A stretch of DNA of 64,000 nucleotides from CAWBRT01 sp963696525 (GCA_963696525.1 CAVOKO010000009.1:62001-126000); one strand, 5' to 3'; positions 53,453-63,236 are shown, counted from the stretch's first letter. Numbers and translations are program-made. The notes: generated by a model not told the origin, from the letters alone.

Positions 53453-54448
53453 ATGACTGTGTCCCCGAAACGTTTGATTTTACGAGGTCTTTTTCCGGCA
53501 ACGATCACTCCCTTTCAAGCCGACTTCAGCGTCGATTTCGAGGCTCTTCGCCGCCATTTGCGCGAGTCGGCCGATGTCGACGGAGTCAGCGGCATCGTGG
53601 TGAACGCCGGACTCGGCGAGCTAATGCAGCTCACCGACCAGGAGAAGCAGGAGATCATCGCGCTCGCCCGGCAGGTGGTCCGTCCCGGCCAACTGGTGAT
53701 CGCAGGGATTGAAGGCCGGGGAGCGGTGCAGGCGGTGAGAGATGGCCGCATCGCCAAGGATGCTGGGGCCGATGCCTTGCTGGTGCTGCCGCCCTTCGAC
53801 GTCAGACCGTACCGCAGGCTGGCGCGCCACGTCGACTCTGTTTACAGTTTTTTCTCGACGCTCGACCGCGAACTCGATCACCCGATGATCATCTTCCAGT
53901 ATCCCGATGCCTCGGGCTGCGCCTACTCGGTCGAGGCGCTGGTTGCAGTCTCGTCCTTGCGCAACGTGGTCGCGGTCAAGACCGCCTGCGGCACGGTGAC
54001 CCGTTATGTTCAGCTCTGGGAGCCTTTGCACGAACGGGTTTCCGTGCTGACGGCGCTCGACTCGCCTCCGCTGCTGGGCACGCTGCTGCATGGAACCCAT
54101 GGCGCGCTGATCGGGATCAGCGTCATTGGCACCAAGCGCTGGTCCGAGCTGGTGCAGGCGGCGATGAATAACGATGCCGCGGCCGCCAGTCGAATCCACC
54201 GGGAGTTTTGCATTCCGCTGATGGAGGGCGTTTTCGAGAACCAGGAGCCGAGCAGCCCCACCAGCGAAGTCGCCTCAGTGAAGGAAGCACTGGTTCAACT
54301 TGGGCAGATTCCATCTTCCCGCGTCAGGCCGCCGGCGGTGGGCGTGACTGCCGAGCACAGGGGCAACGTAGCGAGGGCTCTGCTGGCCTCGGGACTGCTG
54401 AGAGAAACCACCGCGACGAAGCTTGCAGCGGGGGCGAACCGCACATGA
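53453..54448 (+). CDS. DHDPS-family (DapA-like) aldolase/dehydratase
   Basis: 331 residues from the ATG at 53453 with AAGGAG six bases upstream. It is a TIM-barrel class I lyase: GLFPATITPFQADFSVDF at the start, Tyr in IIFQYPDASGC, and Schiff-base Lys in NVVAVKTACGTVT. It lacks the full DapA set and a typical dapA context, so it is more likely a catabolic member (for example acting on keto-sugar acids or hydratase-aldolase products). The MFS gene starts by ATGA overlap and an alpha/beta hydrolase follows, so uptake and breakdown of one compound is likely. Confidence 0.85.
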   Translation: MTVSPKRLILRGLFPATITPFQADFSVDFEALRRHLRESADVDGVSGIVVNAGLGELMQLTDQEKQEIIALARQVVRPGQLVIAGIEGRGAVQAVRDGRIAKDAGADALLVLPPFDVRPYRRLARHVDSVYSFFSTLDRELDHPMIIFQYPDASGCAYSVEALVAVSSLRNVVAVKTACGTVTRYVQLWEPLHERVSVLTALDSPPLLGTLLHGTHGALIGISVIGTKRWSELVQAAMNNDAAAASRIHREFCIPLMEGVFENQEPSSPTSEVASVKEALVQLGQIPSSRVRPPAVGVTAEHRGNVARALLASGLLRETTATKLAAGANRT

Positions 54449-55779
54449 ACTCCACGGCTGCGCCAGTCTCCGCCGAGGGACGGCCTTATGCCGATGCCGA
54501 AGCCGACGCCACCTATCGCAAGGTTTTCTGGCGGATCATTCCGTTTCTGATCCTCTGCTACCTGTTCAATTTTCTCGACCGCATCAATGTGGCGTTCGCC
54601 AAGCTGCAATTCACCCGCGAGCTGCACTTCAGCGAGGCCGTCTACGGACTGGGCAGCGGCATCTTCTACATCGGCTACAGCCTCTTCGAGGTGCCCAGCA
54701 ACATCATGCTGGACAAGATCGGCATCCGCAAGACGCTGGTGCGGATCATGGTTTTGTGGGGACTATTCTCCGCCCTTACCGCCTTCATGCGGACGCCGCA
54801 GCACTACTACATCATTCGCACCCTTCTGGGCGCCGCCGAAGCCGGATTCTTTCCCGGCATCCTGTTTTACGTGACGCAATGGGTTCCGGCCAGGCGACGG
54901 GCGCGCATTACCGCGCTGTTCTTCATGTCGGTCCCGTTCTCGGGGATCATCGGCGGTCCGCTCTCCGGCTGGGTGATGCACAGCCTCTCCGGCGTTCACG
55001 GTTGGCAGGGCTGGCAGTGGTTGTTCCTAATGGAAGGAATGCCGGCGTGCGTGCTGGGAGTGATCGCCTTCTTTTATCTGAGCGATGGACCGAGGGACGC
55101 ACCCTGGCTTACGGCGGGCGAAAGGGCCATCATCCTTTACGATCTGGAAAAGGAAGCGACCGTCGAGCGCCAGCATTCGCATCGTGCCATCGGCAGCGCA
55201 CTCTGCACTCCGGGGTTTTACGTGCTGGCATTCCTGTCGTTCGCGGTCTTCACGGGAATTGGCGGGGTGACGTTCTGGTTGCCGACGATCATCAGGAATT
55301 CCGGCGTCAAAACCATCTTGAGCGTAGGGCTGCTCTCCGCCCTGCCTTACGCGGCGGGCGCGGTGACGCAGATCGTGGTGGCCCGCGACTCCGATCGCAT
55401 GCTGGAACGCCGCTGGCATTTTGCGGTGCCGGCAATGGTCGCCAGCCTGGGCTGGTTCCTAATGCCTTTGGCCGCGCATAGTCCGGTGTTCTCGGTGCTG
55501 ATGCTGACGCTGTCCGCACTGGGTATTCTGGGCGCGGCGCCGACCTTCTGGTCGATGCCGGGAGCGTTCATGACCGGTCCGGCGCGAGCGGCGGGCATTG
55601 CCTTGATCTCGAGCATCGGCGCGGCGGCGAGTTTTGCCAGTCCGAGTATTGTGGGCTGGCTTTCGACGCGCACCGGCTCACTTGCAGCCGGGCAATACTA
55701 CCTCGGCACAGTGGTCATGCTCAGCGCGCTCGCGGTGCTGATCGGCTTCCGCGAACAGGCGAGGGTAAAAAACGCGTAA
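54445..55779 (+). CDS. MFS transporter, anion:cation symporter family
   Basis: 444 residues from 54445. Twelve hydrophobic segments; FLDRINVAFAKLQFTREL and GIRKTLVRIMVLWGLFSALTAFMRTP (loop 2-3, cited in part), LLGAAEAGFFPGILFYVTQWVPARRRARI are marks of the ACS (phthalate/tartrate/hexuronate permease) family. It would import an organic anion with protons. It is coupled to the DapA-like gene and followed by a hydrolase, 22 bp on. Confidence 0.9.
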   Translation: MNSTAAPVSAEGRPYADAEADATYRKVFWRIIPFLILCYLFNFLDRINVAFAKLQFTRELHFSEAVYGLGSGIFYIGYSLFEVPSNIMLDKIGIRKTLVRIMVLWGLFSALTAFMRTPQHYYIIRTLLGAAEAGFFPGILFYVTQWVPARRRARITALFFMSVPFSGIIGGPLSGWVMHSLSGVHGWQGWQWLFLMEGMPACVLGVIAFFYLSDGPRDAPWLTAGERAIILYDLEKEATVERQHSHRAIGSALCTPGFYVLAFLSFAVFTGIGGVTFWLPTIIRNSGVKTILSVGLLSALPYAAGAVTQIVVARDSDRMLERRWHFAVPAMVASLGWFLMPLAAHSPVFSVLMLTLSALGILGAAPTFWSMPGAFMTGPARAAGIALISSIGAAASFASPSIVGWLSTRTGSLAAGQYYLGTVVMLSALAVLIGFREQARVKNA

Positions 55780-55801
55780 GCAAGAAAGAAAGAGGTGACC
55801 C

Positions 55802-56644
55802 ATGCCTTTCATTCAACGGCCCGGAGAGCCTGAGCTGTTTTATGAGGTGGATGATTTCACAGATCCCTGGGTGGACGCGCCCTGCCTGATTCTGCAGCAC
55901 GGGTACGGACGCTCTTCGAAGTTCTGGTTCCAGTGGGTGCCCTACCTGTGCCGTTATTTCAAGGTGATTCGTCCGGACCTGCGCGGGCTTGGACGCTCGG
56001 GTAAGGATTTCGATTTCGCCGCTGGAATCACCGCCGGGAAATATGTCGACGACATTCGCGCCATCGTCCGCGACCTGGGCGACCGGCCGGTACACTACTG
56101 CGGCGAGTCCATCGGGGGCATCCTCGGGCTGGCATTCGCGGGCGCCTACCCGGAACTGGTGCGCTCGCTGGCGCTGGTGTCGGCGCCGGTGTTCTTCAGC
56201 GAAGGAGCCCGCAAGGACTACGCGTGCGGCTACGCCTCCTGGCCCGAGGCGGTGCGCAAAATGGGTCCGGAGCCGTGGCTGAAGCAGACCAACACCAGTA
56301 CCCGCTTTCCGCCCGATATGTCTAGCAGATTCTTAGATTGGTACAACCAGAACGTTGCCGCCGCCGGAGTCGAGATGCTGGCGCGGATGGCGGAATTCGC
56401 CTTGAATACCGATGTCACGCCGTATCTTCCCAAGATCGAAGCGCCGGTGCTTTGCCTCTATCCAACCGGCGGCGCCATCGCCAACCAGGAGCAGCAAGCG
56501 CTGCTCGAAAAACACGTGCGCAAGATACGGTTCCTGCACCTGCCGACGCCTTATCACATGATCCACTACATCAAGCCGGCATTGTGCGCGCGCCAAGTAC
56601 TCAATTTTGCCGCCGGGGTCGATGAACGGGTCTGCGACGAATAG
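55802..56644 (+). CDS. Alpha/beta hydrolase
   Basis: 280 residues with AGAGGTG as ribosome site. LILQHGYGRSSKFW forms the oxyanion loop, VIRPDLRGLGRSGK is the strand after it, the nucleophile is Ser in HYCGESIGGILGLAF, and the His is in TPYHMIHY. VLCLYPTGGAIANQEQ stands where the acid is expected and holds no clear Asp; the acid may come from elsewhere. It resembles 3-oxoadipate enol-lactonase and MhpC-like hydrolases. Third gene of the DapA-like/MFS operon. Confidence 0.85.
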   Translation: MPFIQRPGEPELFYEVDDFTDPWVDAPCLILQHGYGRSSKFWFQWVPYLCRYFKVIRPDLRGLGRSGKDFDFAAGITAGKYVDDIRAIVRDLGDRPVHYCGESIGGILGLAFAGAYPELVRSLALVSAPVFFSEGARKDYACGYASWPEAVRKMGPEPWLKQTNTSTRFPPDMSSRFLDWYNQNVAAAGVEMLARMAEFALNTDVTPYLPKIEAPVLCLYPTGGAIANQEQQALLEKHVRKIRFLHLPTPYHMIHYIKPALCARQVLNFAAGVDERVCDE

Positions 56645-56720
56645 GCGTTAGCCAACCAATCACCCCAACGAGCCGAGCTTCGTTGGGGACCCCGACGCTG
56701 GCGAACATGGTGCCCCATCT
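56645..56720. repeat. Family A hairpin with nested family B unit
   Basis: GTTAGCCAACCAAT and ACGCTGGCGAACATGG are family A arms; the B unit CACCCCAACGAG...CTTCGTTGGGGACCCCG occupies 56661-56695. The copy at 24071 shows the same arms without the B unit. Confidence 0.8.
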
Positions 56721-56746
56721 TGTCTTGATGGAGACCCGGCGGGAAA

Positions 56747-57323
56747 TTATTTCGCGGGGAGCGCCTCCAGCCAGAAATCTCTCTCCACAATGAAGCCGGC
56801 CGTAGCCGCGCTTAGCGAAATGTTTTGCAGGGACTTCGACCCAAGGCGTCCCGGCTTTAATATTGCCGCCTGTTTAAATACTCCGTCGCTGGCGCGAACC
56901 AGATAAAACATCACATGACCGCCAACTTCCGATACGACCACGGCAGCATTACGGCCGTCGATGAGGTAGATGGTTCGCAGGCCTTCACTATCCTGTACAA
57001 CCGAAGCCCAAAACGGCTCTGAATTGCCGCTGGTGTTTGGCATCCCCAAGCCACTCGTGATGTAGTCAGGGATATGTGACCGGCCGCCCTGCTTCGCCAC
57101 CGTCTGCAAAACCTTGACAAACTGCTTGGTGGGATCCGCCGGCTGCGGCGGCTTGACGGAAGCAGCGCTGGGCATATTCGCCGCAGGGGGCGCCGTCTGT
57201 GCTTCCGCCGGAGCGGCGCCGGACGACTGCACGCTCATGGTTTCGCCGGAGATGAGATACCAAGGCAAACAGCAAAGCAACGAGACCGATGGACGTAAGA
57301 CGCGTCCGCACTTGCCAACCCAT
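56747..57323 (-). CDS. Hypothetical secreted protein (frameshifted signal peptide)
   Basis: The start at 57323 gives MGWQVRTRLTSIGLVALLFAL, a signal peptide, but the mature part is in another frame; one extra G near 57258-57262 (TTGGTAT for TTGTAT) joins them into ALYLISGETMSVQSSG. The mature protein is about 165 residues: a Pro/Ala-rich start, then KQFVKVLQTVAKQGGRSHIPDYI, and a beta-rich end (RTIYLIDGRNAAVVVSEVGGHVMFYLVRA). Not recognised. Expected location is periplasm. Confidence 0.6.
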
Positions 57324-57417
57324 CGCAAGCACCTCAATTTTCAGGCTCAGAATGCTGCGATTGTAGCTTTTCTGCTCAACGATAGCAAGCAAGTCCGCAC
57401 CGGCACAGCTCTATCCC

Positions 57418-58389
57418 TCACGCGCTCGGGAAGCCGTACAACTTTGCCGGGTTATCGACGAGGATGCGTTTGCGCATCTCCTCGGGCGCCCAATACGCCA
57501 GCAGATCGAGTTGCGTGGCATCCACCGGCGGCGTGCCTTTGTAGCTCGGGTGCGGCCAGTTGCTGCCCCAGACCACGCGGTTGGGACCGGCTTCGATCAG
57601 CGCCTTGGCGAAAGGAGCGATATCGTCGTAGGGATAAGGCCGCTTCGACATGGCATAGGCGGACGACAGCTTGACCCAGGTGTTCCCTTCCCTGACCAGC
57701 GCCAGCAGCGCCTGGAATCCGGCGATACTCGACGCCCAGCTCGGGCGGAACGCGGCCCATGTGATCGATGACCAGCGGCGTCGCCAGGCCGCGGAATCGC
57801 GGCGCCAATTCGAGAGGTCGCGGCCTTCGACCTGGATCTGCATGTGCCAGCCAAACGGGGTGACCACGAGCGCCACCTTGGCGAGATCCTCGAGCGTTGG
57901 TCCGCCCTTGAAGGAGAGGTTGACGCGCGCGCCGCGAAAGCCGGCATCGTGCAAGCGCTGAATTTCGGCCTTGGGCGTGTTCGCGACCAAGCCCGCCACG
58001 CCGCGCCAGTTGCCATGCGATTCGGCTATGGCATCGTGGGTGCGGCTGTTGTCGGTGCCGTAAAAACTCGGCTGAATGATGACGGCGCGCTGCAATCCGA
58101 GCGCGCTCAGCATCCTGCGGTACTGGTCGAGATGCGCTTCCACGGGGGTAAAGCTGCGCCCGGCGACGAACGGATATTTCGCGCCCGGCCCAATGATGTG
58201 GGCATGGCAATCGCATGCCTTGGGCGGAGCGACGACCAGCTTCGGCTTGCCCGGATCGGGGCTGGGGCCGGCGTTGAGGGTTGGCGCTTGCTTCTCGTCG
58301 CTACCATGCGCATTGGCCGCGAGCAAGCTGGAGGCGGTTACGATGGCGGCGCTCTTCAGAAAACTGCGGCGGTCTGGGTTGGTTCTCAT
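57418..58389 (-). CDS. Tat-exported amidohydrolase (LigI / sulfomuconolactone hydrolase-like)
   Basis: 323 residues as read. The Tat signal is DRRSFLKSAAIVTASSLLAANA. The amidohydrolase-2 barrel begins KACDCHAHIIGPGAKYPF (metal HxH) and has YRRMLSALGLQRAVIIQPSFYG and RVVWGSNWPHPSY (Asp/Ser region). Between about 57730 and 57805 the frame is wrong: the other frame reads LAPRFRGLATPLVIDHMGRVPPELG, with the metal-binding His in IDHMG. A missing G and an extra base about 90 bp apart compensate, so the ORF stays open but the segment is scrambled. The family hydrolyses pyrone or muconolactone carboxylates. Confidence 0.85.
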   Translation of the reverse strand: MRTNPDRRSFLKSAAIVTASSLLAANAHGSDEKQAPTLNAGPSPDPGKPKLVVAPPKACDCHAHIIGPGAKYPFVAGRSFTPVEAHLDQYRRMLSALGLQRAVIIQPSFYGTDNSRTHDAIAESHGNWRGVAGLVANTPKAEIQRLHDAGFRGARVNLSFKGGPTLEDLAKVALVVTPFGWHMQIQVEGRDLSNWRRDSAAWRRRWSSITWAAFRPSWASSIAGFQALLALVREGNTWVKLSSAYAMSKRPYPYDDIAPFAKALIEAGPNRVVWGSNWPHPSYKGTPPVDATQLDLLAYWAPEEMRKRILVDNPAKLYGFPSA

Positions 58390-58400
58390 CTGTTGAATTT

Positions 58401-58474
58401 CACCTCAGCGGCTGAAGCCGCGTGTTTAGTCGCGCTCTGCAACGGCGCGGCTAAATGCCGTGCCCCTTCAAAAG
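58401..58474. repeat. Family C repeat, diverged
   Basis: CCTCAGCGGCTGAAGCCGCG...GGCGCGGCTAAATGCCGTGCCCCTTCAAAAG; no nested B unit. Confidence 0.65.
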
Positions 58475-58492
58475 CCATGTGCGCAAACTGGC

Positions 58493-60022
58493 CTAGACCA
58501 ATCCGATCCAGCGCCAATAGGTCAGGTAGAACAACAACCAAACGAACAAGGCGACGATGGTAAATGGCAGCGCGATTCGTATGTACTCTTTCGCTTCGTA
58601 GGTGTCTGTCGCGTAAGGAATCATGGTTTGCGGTGAGTTCACCGGTAAGACGCAAGTGAACAGGATGATGTATGAGGCCGCGACGGTCATGCCGACGATG
58701 TGCGGATTGGAGCGTCTTGGCGCTGAGCAGAAAACCCAGGATGGTCGGAATCAAGGCCGAAACCGCCGCCGCGCTGCTGGCGAACGCCAGCCGGACAAAG
58801 AATATGGCGACCGCAAAGACAATCATGATCATCATGGGTCGCATCGCGGTTACGCCCATGGCGCCCAAGGACCGGTTGGCGGCCCAGGTGGCCGCGCCCG
58901 TCTTGAACAGCAGCTCGCCCATGGAAATGCAGGCCCCGAATAGCGCAATCGTTCCCAGGTCTACCTTCTTGGCAACGGCCTTCCAATCGGCCACCCCGAT
59001 AACGGGAAATAACAAGACCAGCACACTCAGAACGGAAACGCTGTTGGCGTCGATGTTGTGCAGAGGCTCGGTCGCCCAGGCAAGAATCGTGGCCAGCAGA
59101 ATGTAGAGGAGCTTCTTTTCCCTGGGCCATGGCCGGTCCGAGCGATTGCAACTGCTGCGCGACAAGTTCTTTGCCACCGGGGACTTCATCGAACTCGACT
59201 TTCGCCATGCGGCTGACGAAGAAATACACGAGAATGGTCAGCACGATCGCCAGTGGTTCGGCGTAGATCAGCCACTGCAGCCAGGTTATCGTTTGACCGG
59301 TCACCTTTCTCCACGAACGATACCGTCAGCGGATTCTGGGCCGCCGCCGCTCAAAATTCCGACTCCGGAAATGGAGGAAGAAAGGGCGATCGACAACATC
59401 AAGGCCTTGGCAAACTGACTCTTGCGGCTGAGTTTCAGTGCATCCACCAAGCCCAACGCGATCGGGCACAAGCAAGCGGAGCGGGCGGTGATGGCAGGAA
59501 TCAGGAAGGCAAAGACCGACATCACCACGATCATTCCAGCTATCAGGTTTTTGCTCCTCGTGCCCACAATTTTCAAAATGGTGAGCGCTACGCGCTTTTC
59601 CAGGCCGATCTCCAGCATGATGGCGGCGATAAACAATCCCGTCACCACCAAGACCCATCCGCCGTTGGTCAATCCGGTCAGAGCAGTGGACAAAGCCCTG
59701 CCGGTGCCGAGGCGGGCGTCCGGCCGCGCCCGCCGGCGCGAAGCCAAGTCCTACGGTCAAGAAATGAAAAAATGGCAACCGCACTCAGCGGGTACGAAAT
59801 TGCTTCCGAAACCCAAACGATGAGCGCAAACGCCAGGACTCCCAACACCCGTTGTCCGGCCACCGATAAACCGGCAAAAGGGCTGGAGAAAAAAATCACC
59901 AGCATGCAGAGGATGGCGACGGCCAGCCAGATCATTTTGCGTGAGCCCGGCGAAACGCCGGGAGCCTTTTGAAGCGGGCCGCCGGCAGGCGAAGGCGGCG
60001 AAGCCGAAACCGTTGAGCTCAT
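58493..60022 (-). pseudogene. DASS family anion transporter (SLC13/CitT type), frameshifted
   Basis: The 1530-bp span matches one transporter of about 505 residues, broken into at least five frames. In order: MIWLAVAILCMLVIFFSSPFAGL; LIVWVSEAISYPLSAVAIF; GWVLVVTGLFIAAIMLEIGLEKR; ARSACLCPIALGLVDAL; SIALSSSISGVGILSGGG; TWLQWLIYAEPLAIVLTILVYFF; LGTIALFGACISMGELLFKTGAATW; YIILFTCVLPVNSPQTMIPYATD and the last helix. These are DASS motifs. Extra bases near 59772, 59330, 59290, 59123 and 58711 plus one indel near 59715 explain the breaks. It would import dicarboxylates or similar anions with sodium. Confidence 0.82.
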
Positions 60023-60225
60023 GGGTAAATCCTAAATGGTATGTCACAAGCAAATATCACGGCAGCAGCGGCCCAGCAAGGAAAAAGATCGCCGGCCAAC
60101 AGCGCGCATCGCGGGTGCCGTGTTGCACTTCCGCATTGGACGCTGGATTGGGGAGCGTGTAACCGTGAACGGTAAACGATGATTGAAATATTAGAGCTTG
60201 TTTTATAAACCGAAGCCAGAGAAAG

Positions 60226-60306
60226 GCGAATCCCCTCAGGGGCTAAAGCCCACATGGTCGTTGCCTATTGACGGACGGGCTAAAGCCCGTCCCCTTCAAA
60301 GAACTA
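60226..60306. repeat. Family C repeat without insert
   Basis: GCGAATCCCCTCAGGGGC...GACGGACGGGCTAAAGCCCGTCCCC with an uninterrupted GGACGGGCT/AGCCCGTCC stem; the empty counterpart of 36361. Confidence 0.8.
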
Positions 60307-60417
60307 TTCTCTCTAAGAATTATTTATACAACGAGCTCTAGTAGATTATGAAACGAGTTCTAGTAAACTTAATTCGCATCGGCCAAATTCTTTTTGACGA
60401 ACTCTGGAGAGGCATTC

Positions 60418-61479
60418 ATGGACGTGCTGATTCTGCCGGGCGATGGCATCGGTCCGGAAACGACCGCAGCCACGATGAAAGTACTCAACGCCGTCAACGA
60501 CAAGTACTCGCTGGGTCTGAAATTTCATAGCGAAGACATCGGGCTGGTTACTCTGAAGAAGATTGGAACCACGATGCCTCCGCATATTTTGGAGCTGGCG
60601 CGGAAAGCTCAGGGCGTGCTGCTTGGTCCGGTGTCGCACAACGAATACCCGCCGCGGGACAAGGGCGGGCTCAATCCATCGGGCGAGATGCGCATAGGGC
60701 TGGATCTCTATGCCAACATTCGCCCGAGCCGTTCGCGTTTCGGCATGTCTTTCGCGGGCAAAGAGATGGACATGGTCATCGTGCGCGAAAACACCGAGGG
60801 GTTTTACGCGGACCGCAACATGTTCTTCGGCAATGGCGAGTTCATGCCGACCGAAGATGTCGCGCTGGCGATTCGCAAGATCACCGTCAAGGGTTGCCGC
60901 CGGATCGCCAAAGCCGCATTTGAGATCGCCGCCAAACGCCGCAAAAAAGTCACGGCCGTTCACAAAGCGAACGTCATGCGGGTCTCCGACGGTCTGTTCC
61001 TGCGCGAGGTCCGCAACGTCGCCGCGGATTACCCGCAGGTGAAACTCGACGAATTGATCGTGGACGCCACGGCCGCGCTGCTGGTGCGCGATCCGGCGCG
61101 CTTCGACGTGATCGTCACCACCAACATGTTCGGCGACATTCTTTCCGATGAAGCCTCCGAGATCTCCGGCAGTCTTGGACTGGGCGGCAGCCTCAATGCG
61201 GGCGACGGGGTCGCCATGGGACAGCCGCAGCACGGGTCGGCTCCGGATATCGCGGGCAAAGGCATCGCCAACCCCGTGTCGCTGATGCTTTCAGCCAGCA
61301 TGCTGCTCGACTGGATGGCCACGGAACACAAGCAGCCTGCGCTGGCCGATGCCGGAAAGTGCATCGCCGACGCGATTGAACTGGCGCTCTCAAACCCCGC
61401 GACGCGCACCCGCGACCTCGGCGGCACGCTTGGCACCGAGGCGTTTACAGACATCGTGCTGCGCACAGTGCGTGGTTGA
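60418..61479 (+). CDS. Isocitrate/isopropylmalate dehydrogenase family protein (tartrate-dehydrogenase-like)
   Basis: 353 residues from the ATG at 60418 with GGAGAGG upstream. MDVLILPGDGIGPETTAATM is the family start; DLYANIRPSRS gives the substrate arginine, ENTEGFYADRN the NAD/substrate segment, HKANVMRVSDGLFL and NMFGDILSDEASEISGSLGLGGS the metal Asp residues, and PQHGSAPDIAGKGIANP the cofactor loop. Sequence details (RPSRS rather than RP.K of LeuB) point away from a plain LeuB toward tartrate/malate-type or homoisocitrate-type enzymes. It oxidatively decarboxylates a 2-hydroxy acid. It is monocistronic and follows the transporter genes. Confidence 0.85.
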   Translation: MDVLILPGDGIGPETTAATMKVLNAVNDKYSLGLKFHSEDIGLVTLKKIGTTMPPHILELARKAQGVLLGPVSHNEYPPRDKGGLNPSGEMRIGLDLYANIRPSRSRFGMSFAGKEMDMVIVRENTEGFYADRNMFFGNGEFMPTEDVALAIRKITVKGCRRIAKAAFEIAAKRRKKVTAVHKANVMRVSDGLFLREVRNVAADYPQVKLDELIVDATAALLVRDPARFDVIVTTNMFGDILSDEASEISGSLGLGGSLNAGDGVAMGQPQHGSAPDIAGKGIANPVSLMLSASMLLDWMATEHKQPALADAGKCIADAIELALSNPATRTRDLGGTLGTEAFTDIVLRTVRG

Positions 61480-61981
61480 AGCGCGGACGAGCACTCGACC
61501 ACAGCAAACAGCAGGCTTGATTTTCCGTGGCAGAATGGCGGCGAGTGAGCGACGGTTCCACGTCAGCCCAACCCAGACGGCAAAGGCCGCTGGCCGGCAA
61601 TCCGGGCAGACTATTCGGATTCGATCGCTGAAACGGATTGCCGGGCGAGGCTAACGGGCATTGGCGCGGATGCTCCGGCGGCAATGGTTGCCGGTCACAG
61701 CGATTGTGCTACGGTCAATAGTCACAAATCACCTGTGACGCACATTACAGCCAAATGTTCGCCCAGGTCGCAAAGTAGCTTTCAGGTAGTTGTCCTACGT
61801 GTGGGGAAGGGGAGTTTCTACCTCGAGAGCGAAACAGCTCTGGCGCAATGATTGCTTGGAGTGTGGTGAGGCGCATAGAGAAATGAGCAGTGTGGGACTG
61901 CTTGGGGTCGGAGCACCTTTTTCAAAAATTCATTTCGATCGCGCCCCGGCATCGGGGTAGGCCAAAACGCCAGGAGCATTT
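61480..61981. other. Long upstream region of citrate synthase with inverted repeats
   Basis: About 500 bp without gene. GTCACA-N7-TGTGAC at 61721-61739 is a perfect interrupted palindrome, and GGTCACAGCGATTGTG at about 61693-61708 resembles it, so a dimeric regulator such as a Crp/Fnr protein could bind. CAGGAGC at 61971-61977 is the ribosome site of the next gene. Confidence 0.4.
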
Positions 61982-63236
61982 ATGCCCGATAACACTCTGA
62001 CTGTAGTCGACAATCGGACCGGCAAGTCGTATACGATCCCGGTCACGAACGAGACGGTCCGCGCCATGGATTTCCGCCAGATGAGGGTCAACCCCGACGA
62101 TTTCGGGACTGATGACCTATGATCCGGCGTTCACCAATACCGCATGTTGCGAGAGCAAGGTCACGCTGATCGACGGTGACAAAGGTATCCTGCGCTATCG
62201 CGGATACGACATCGAAGAACTGGCGGAGAATTGCACCTTTCTGCAGGTTGCCTACCTGCTGATTAACGGGGAACTCCCCACTCCGGAGCAGGAAGGCGTC
62301 TGGCTGGACGCGCTCCACTACCGCATGTCGATCTTCGAGAACATCAAGAAGTTCATGGAAGGCTTCCACTACGATGCGCACCCCATGGGCATGCTGGTGA
62401 GCACGGTGGCCGCGCTTTCGACGTTTTATCCCGATTCCAAGAACGTGCGGGATGCCGAGACGCGGAAAGCTTGTATCTATCGCTTGATCGGGAAAATGCC
62501 GATCATTGCCGCCTATGCCTACCGTCACCGCAAGGGTCTGCCCTATCTCTATCCGGAGCCCGACCTCAGCTACACCGAGAACTTCATGAACATGCTGTGG
62601 AAACGCAGCCATCTGAAGTACCTGACCAATCCGGTTCTGGCCCACGCGCTGGACGTTCTGTTCATTCTGCACGCCGACCACGAGCAAAACTGCTCGACCA
62701 ACGCCATGCGCGCCGTCGGCAGCTCGGAAGCCGATCCGTTTCTGGCGACCGCGGCGGCTGCCTCCGCCCTGGCCGGCCCCTTGCACGGCGGCGCCAACGA
62801 AGAGGTGCTGCGCATGCTCGACCAGATCGGCAGTAAAGACAAGATCCCCGAATACATCAAGGGCGTAAAGGAAGGCAAATACAAGCTGATGGGATTTGGC
62901 CATCGCGTCTACAAGAATTACGATCCGCGCGCCCGCATCATCAAGAAGGTGGCCGAAGAGGTGTTCGAGGTCACGGGACGCAATCCCAAGATCGACATCG
63001 CCATGGAGCTGGAGCGGATTGCGCTGGAAGACGAATACTTCGTTAAGCGCAAGCTGTATCCGAACGTGGATTTCTACTCCGGCATCATCTACGAGGCCAT
63101 GGGGTTCGACTCGGAAATGTTCACCGTGCTGTTCGCCATTCCGCGCACCGCGGGCTGGCTGGCGCAGTGGCAGGAGATGATTGTCGACGATGAGCAGAAG
63201 ATCGCCCGCCCGCGCCAGATCTACACCGGTTCGTAA
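61982..63236 (+). CDS. gltA: Citrate synthase (frameshifted near the N-terminus)
   Basis: The start at 61982 follows CAGGAGCATTT. The first 40 codons (MPDNTLTVVDNRTGKSYTIP...) end in a false stop because of one extra G at 62105-62107; repaired, DDFGLMTYDPAFTNTACCESKVTLIDGDKG joins the long frame (cited by its junction LMTYDP). The rest is complete: LHADHEQNCSTNAMRAVGSS, GPLHGGANEEVLRML (catalytic His), GFGHRVYKNYDPRARIIK and VDFYSGIIYEAMG (catalytic Asp). Total about 417 residues, a type II hexameric-like enzyme. It condenses oxaloacetate and acetyl-CoA. Confidence 0.95.

Noticed and set aside
60418..61479. leuB (3-isopropylmalate dehydrogenase)
   Set aside because: No leuACD neighbours and the substrate-loop details differ, so only a family-level name is given.
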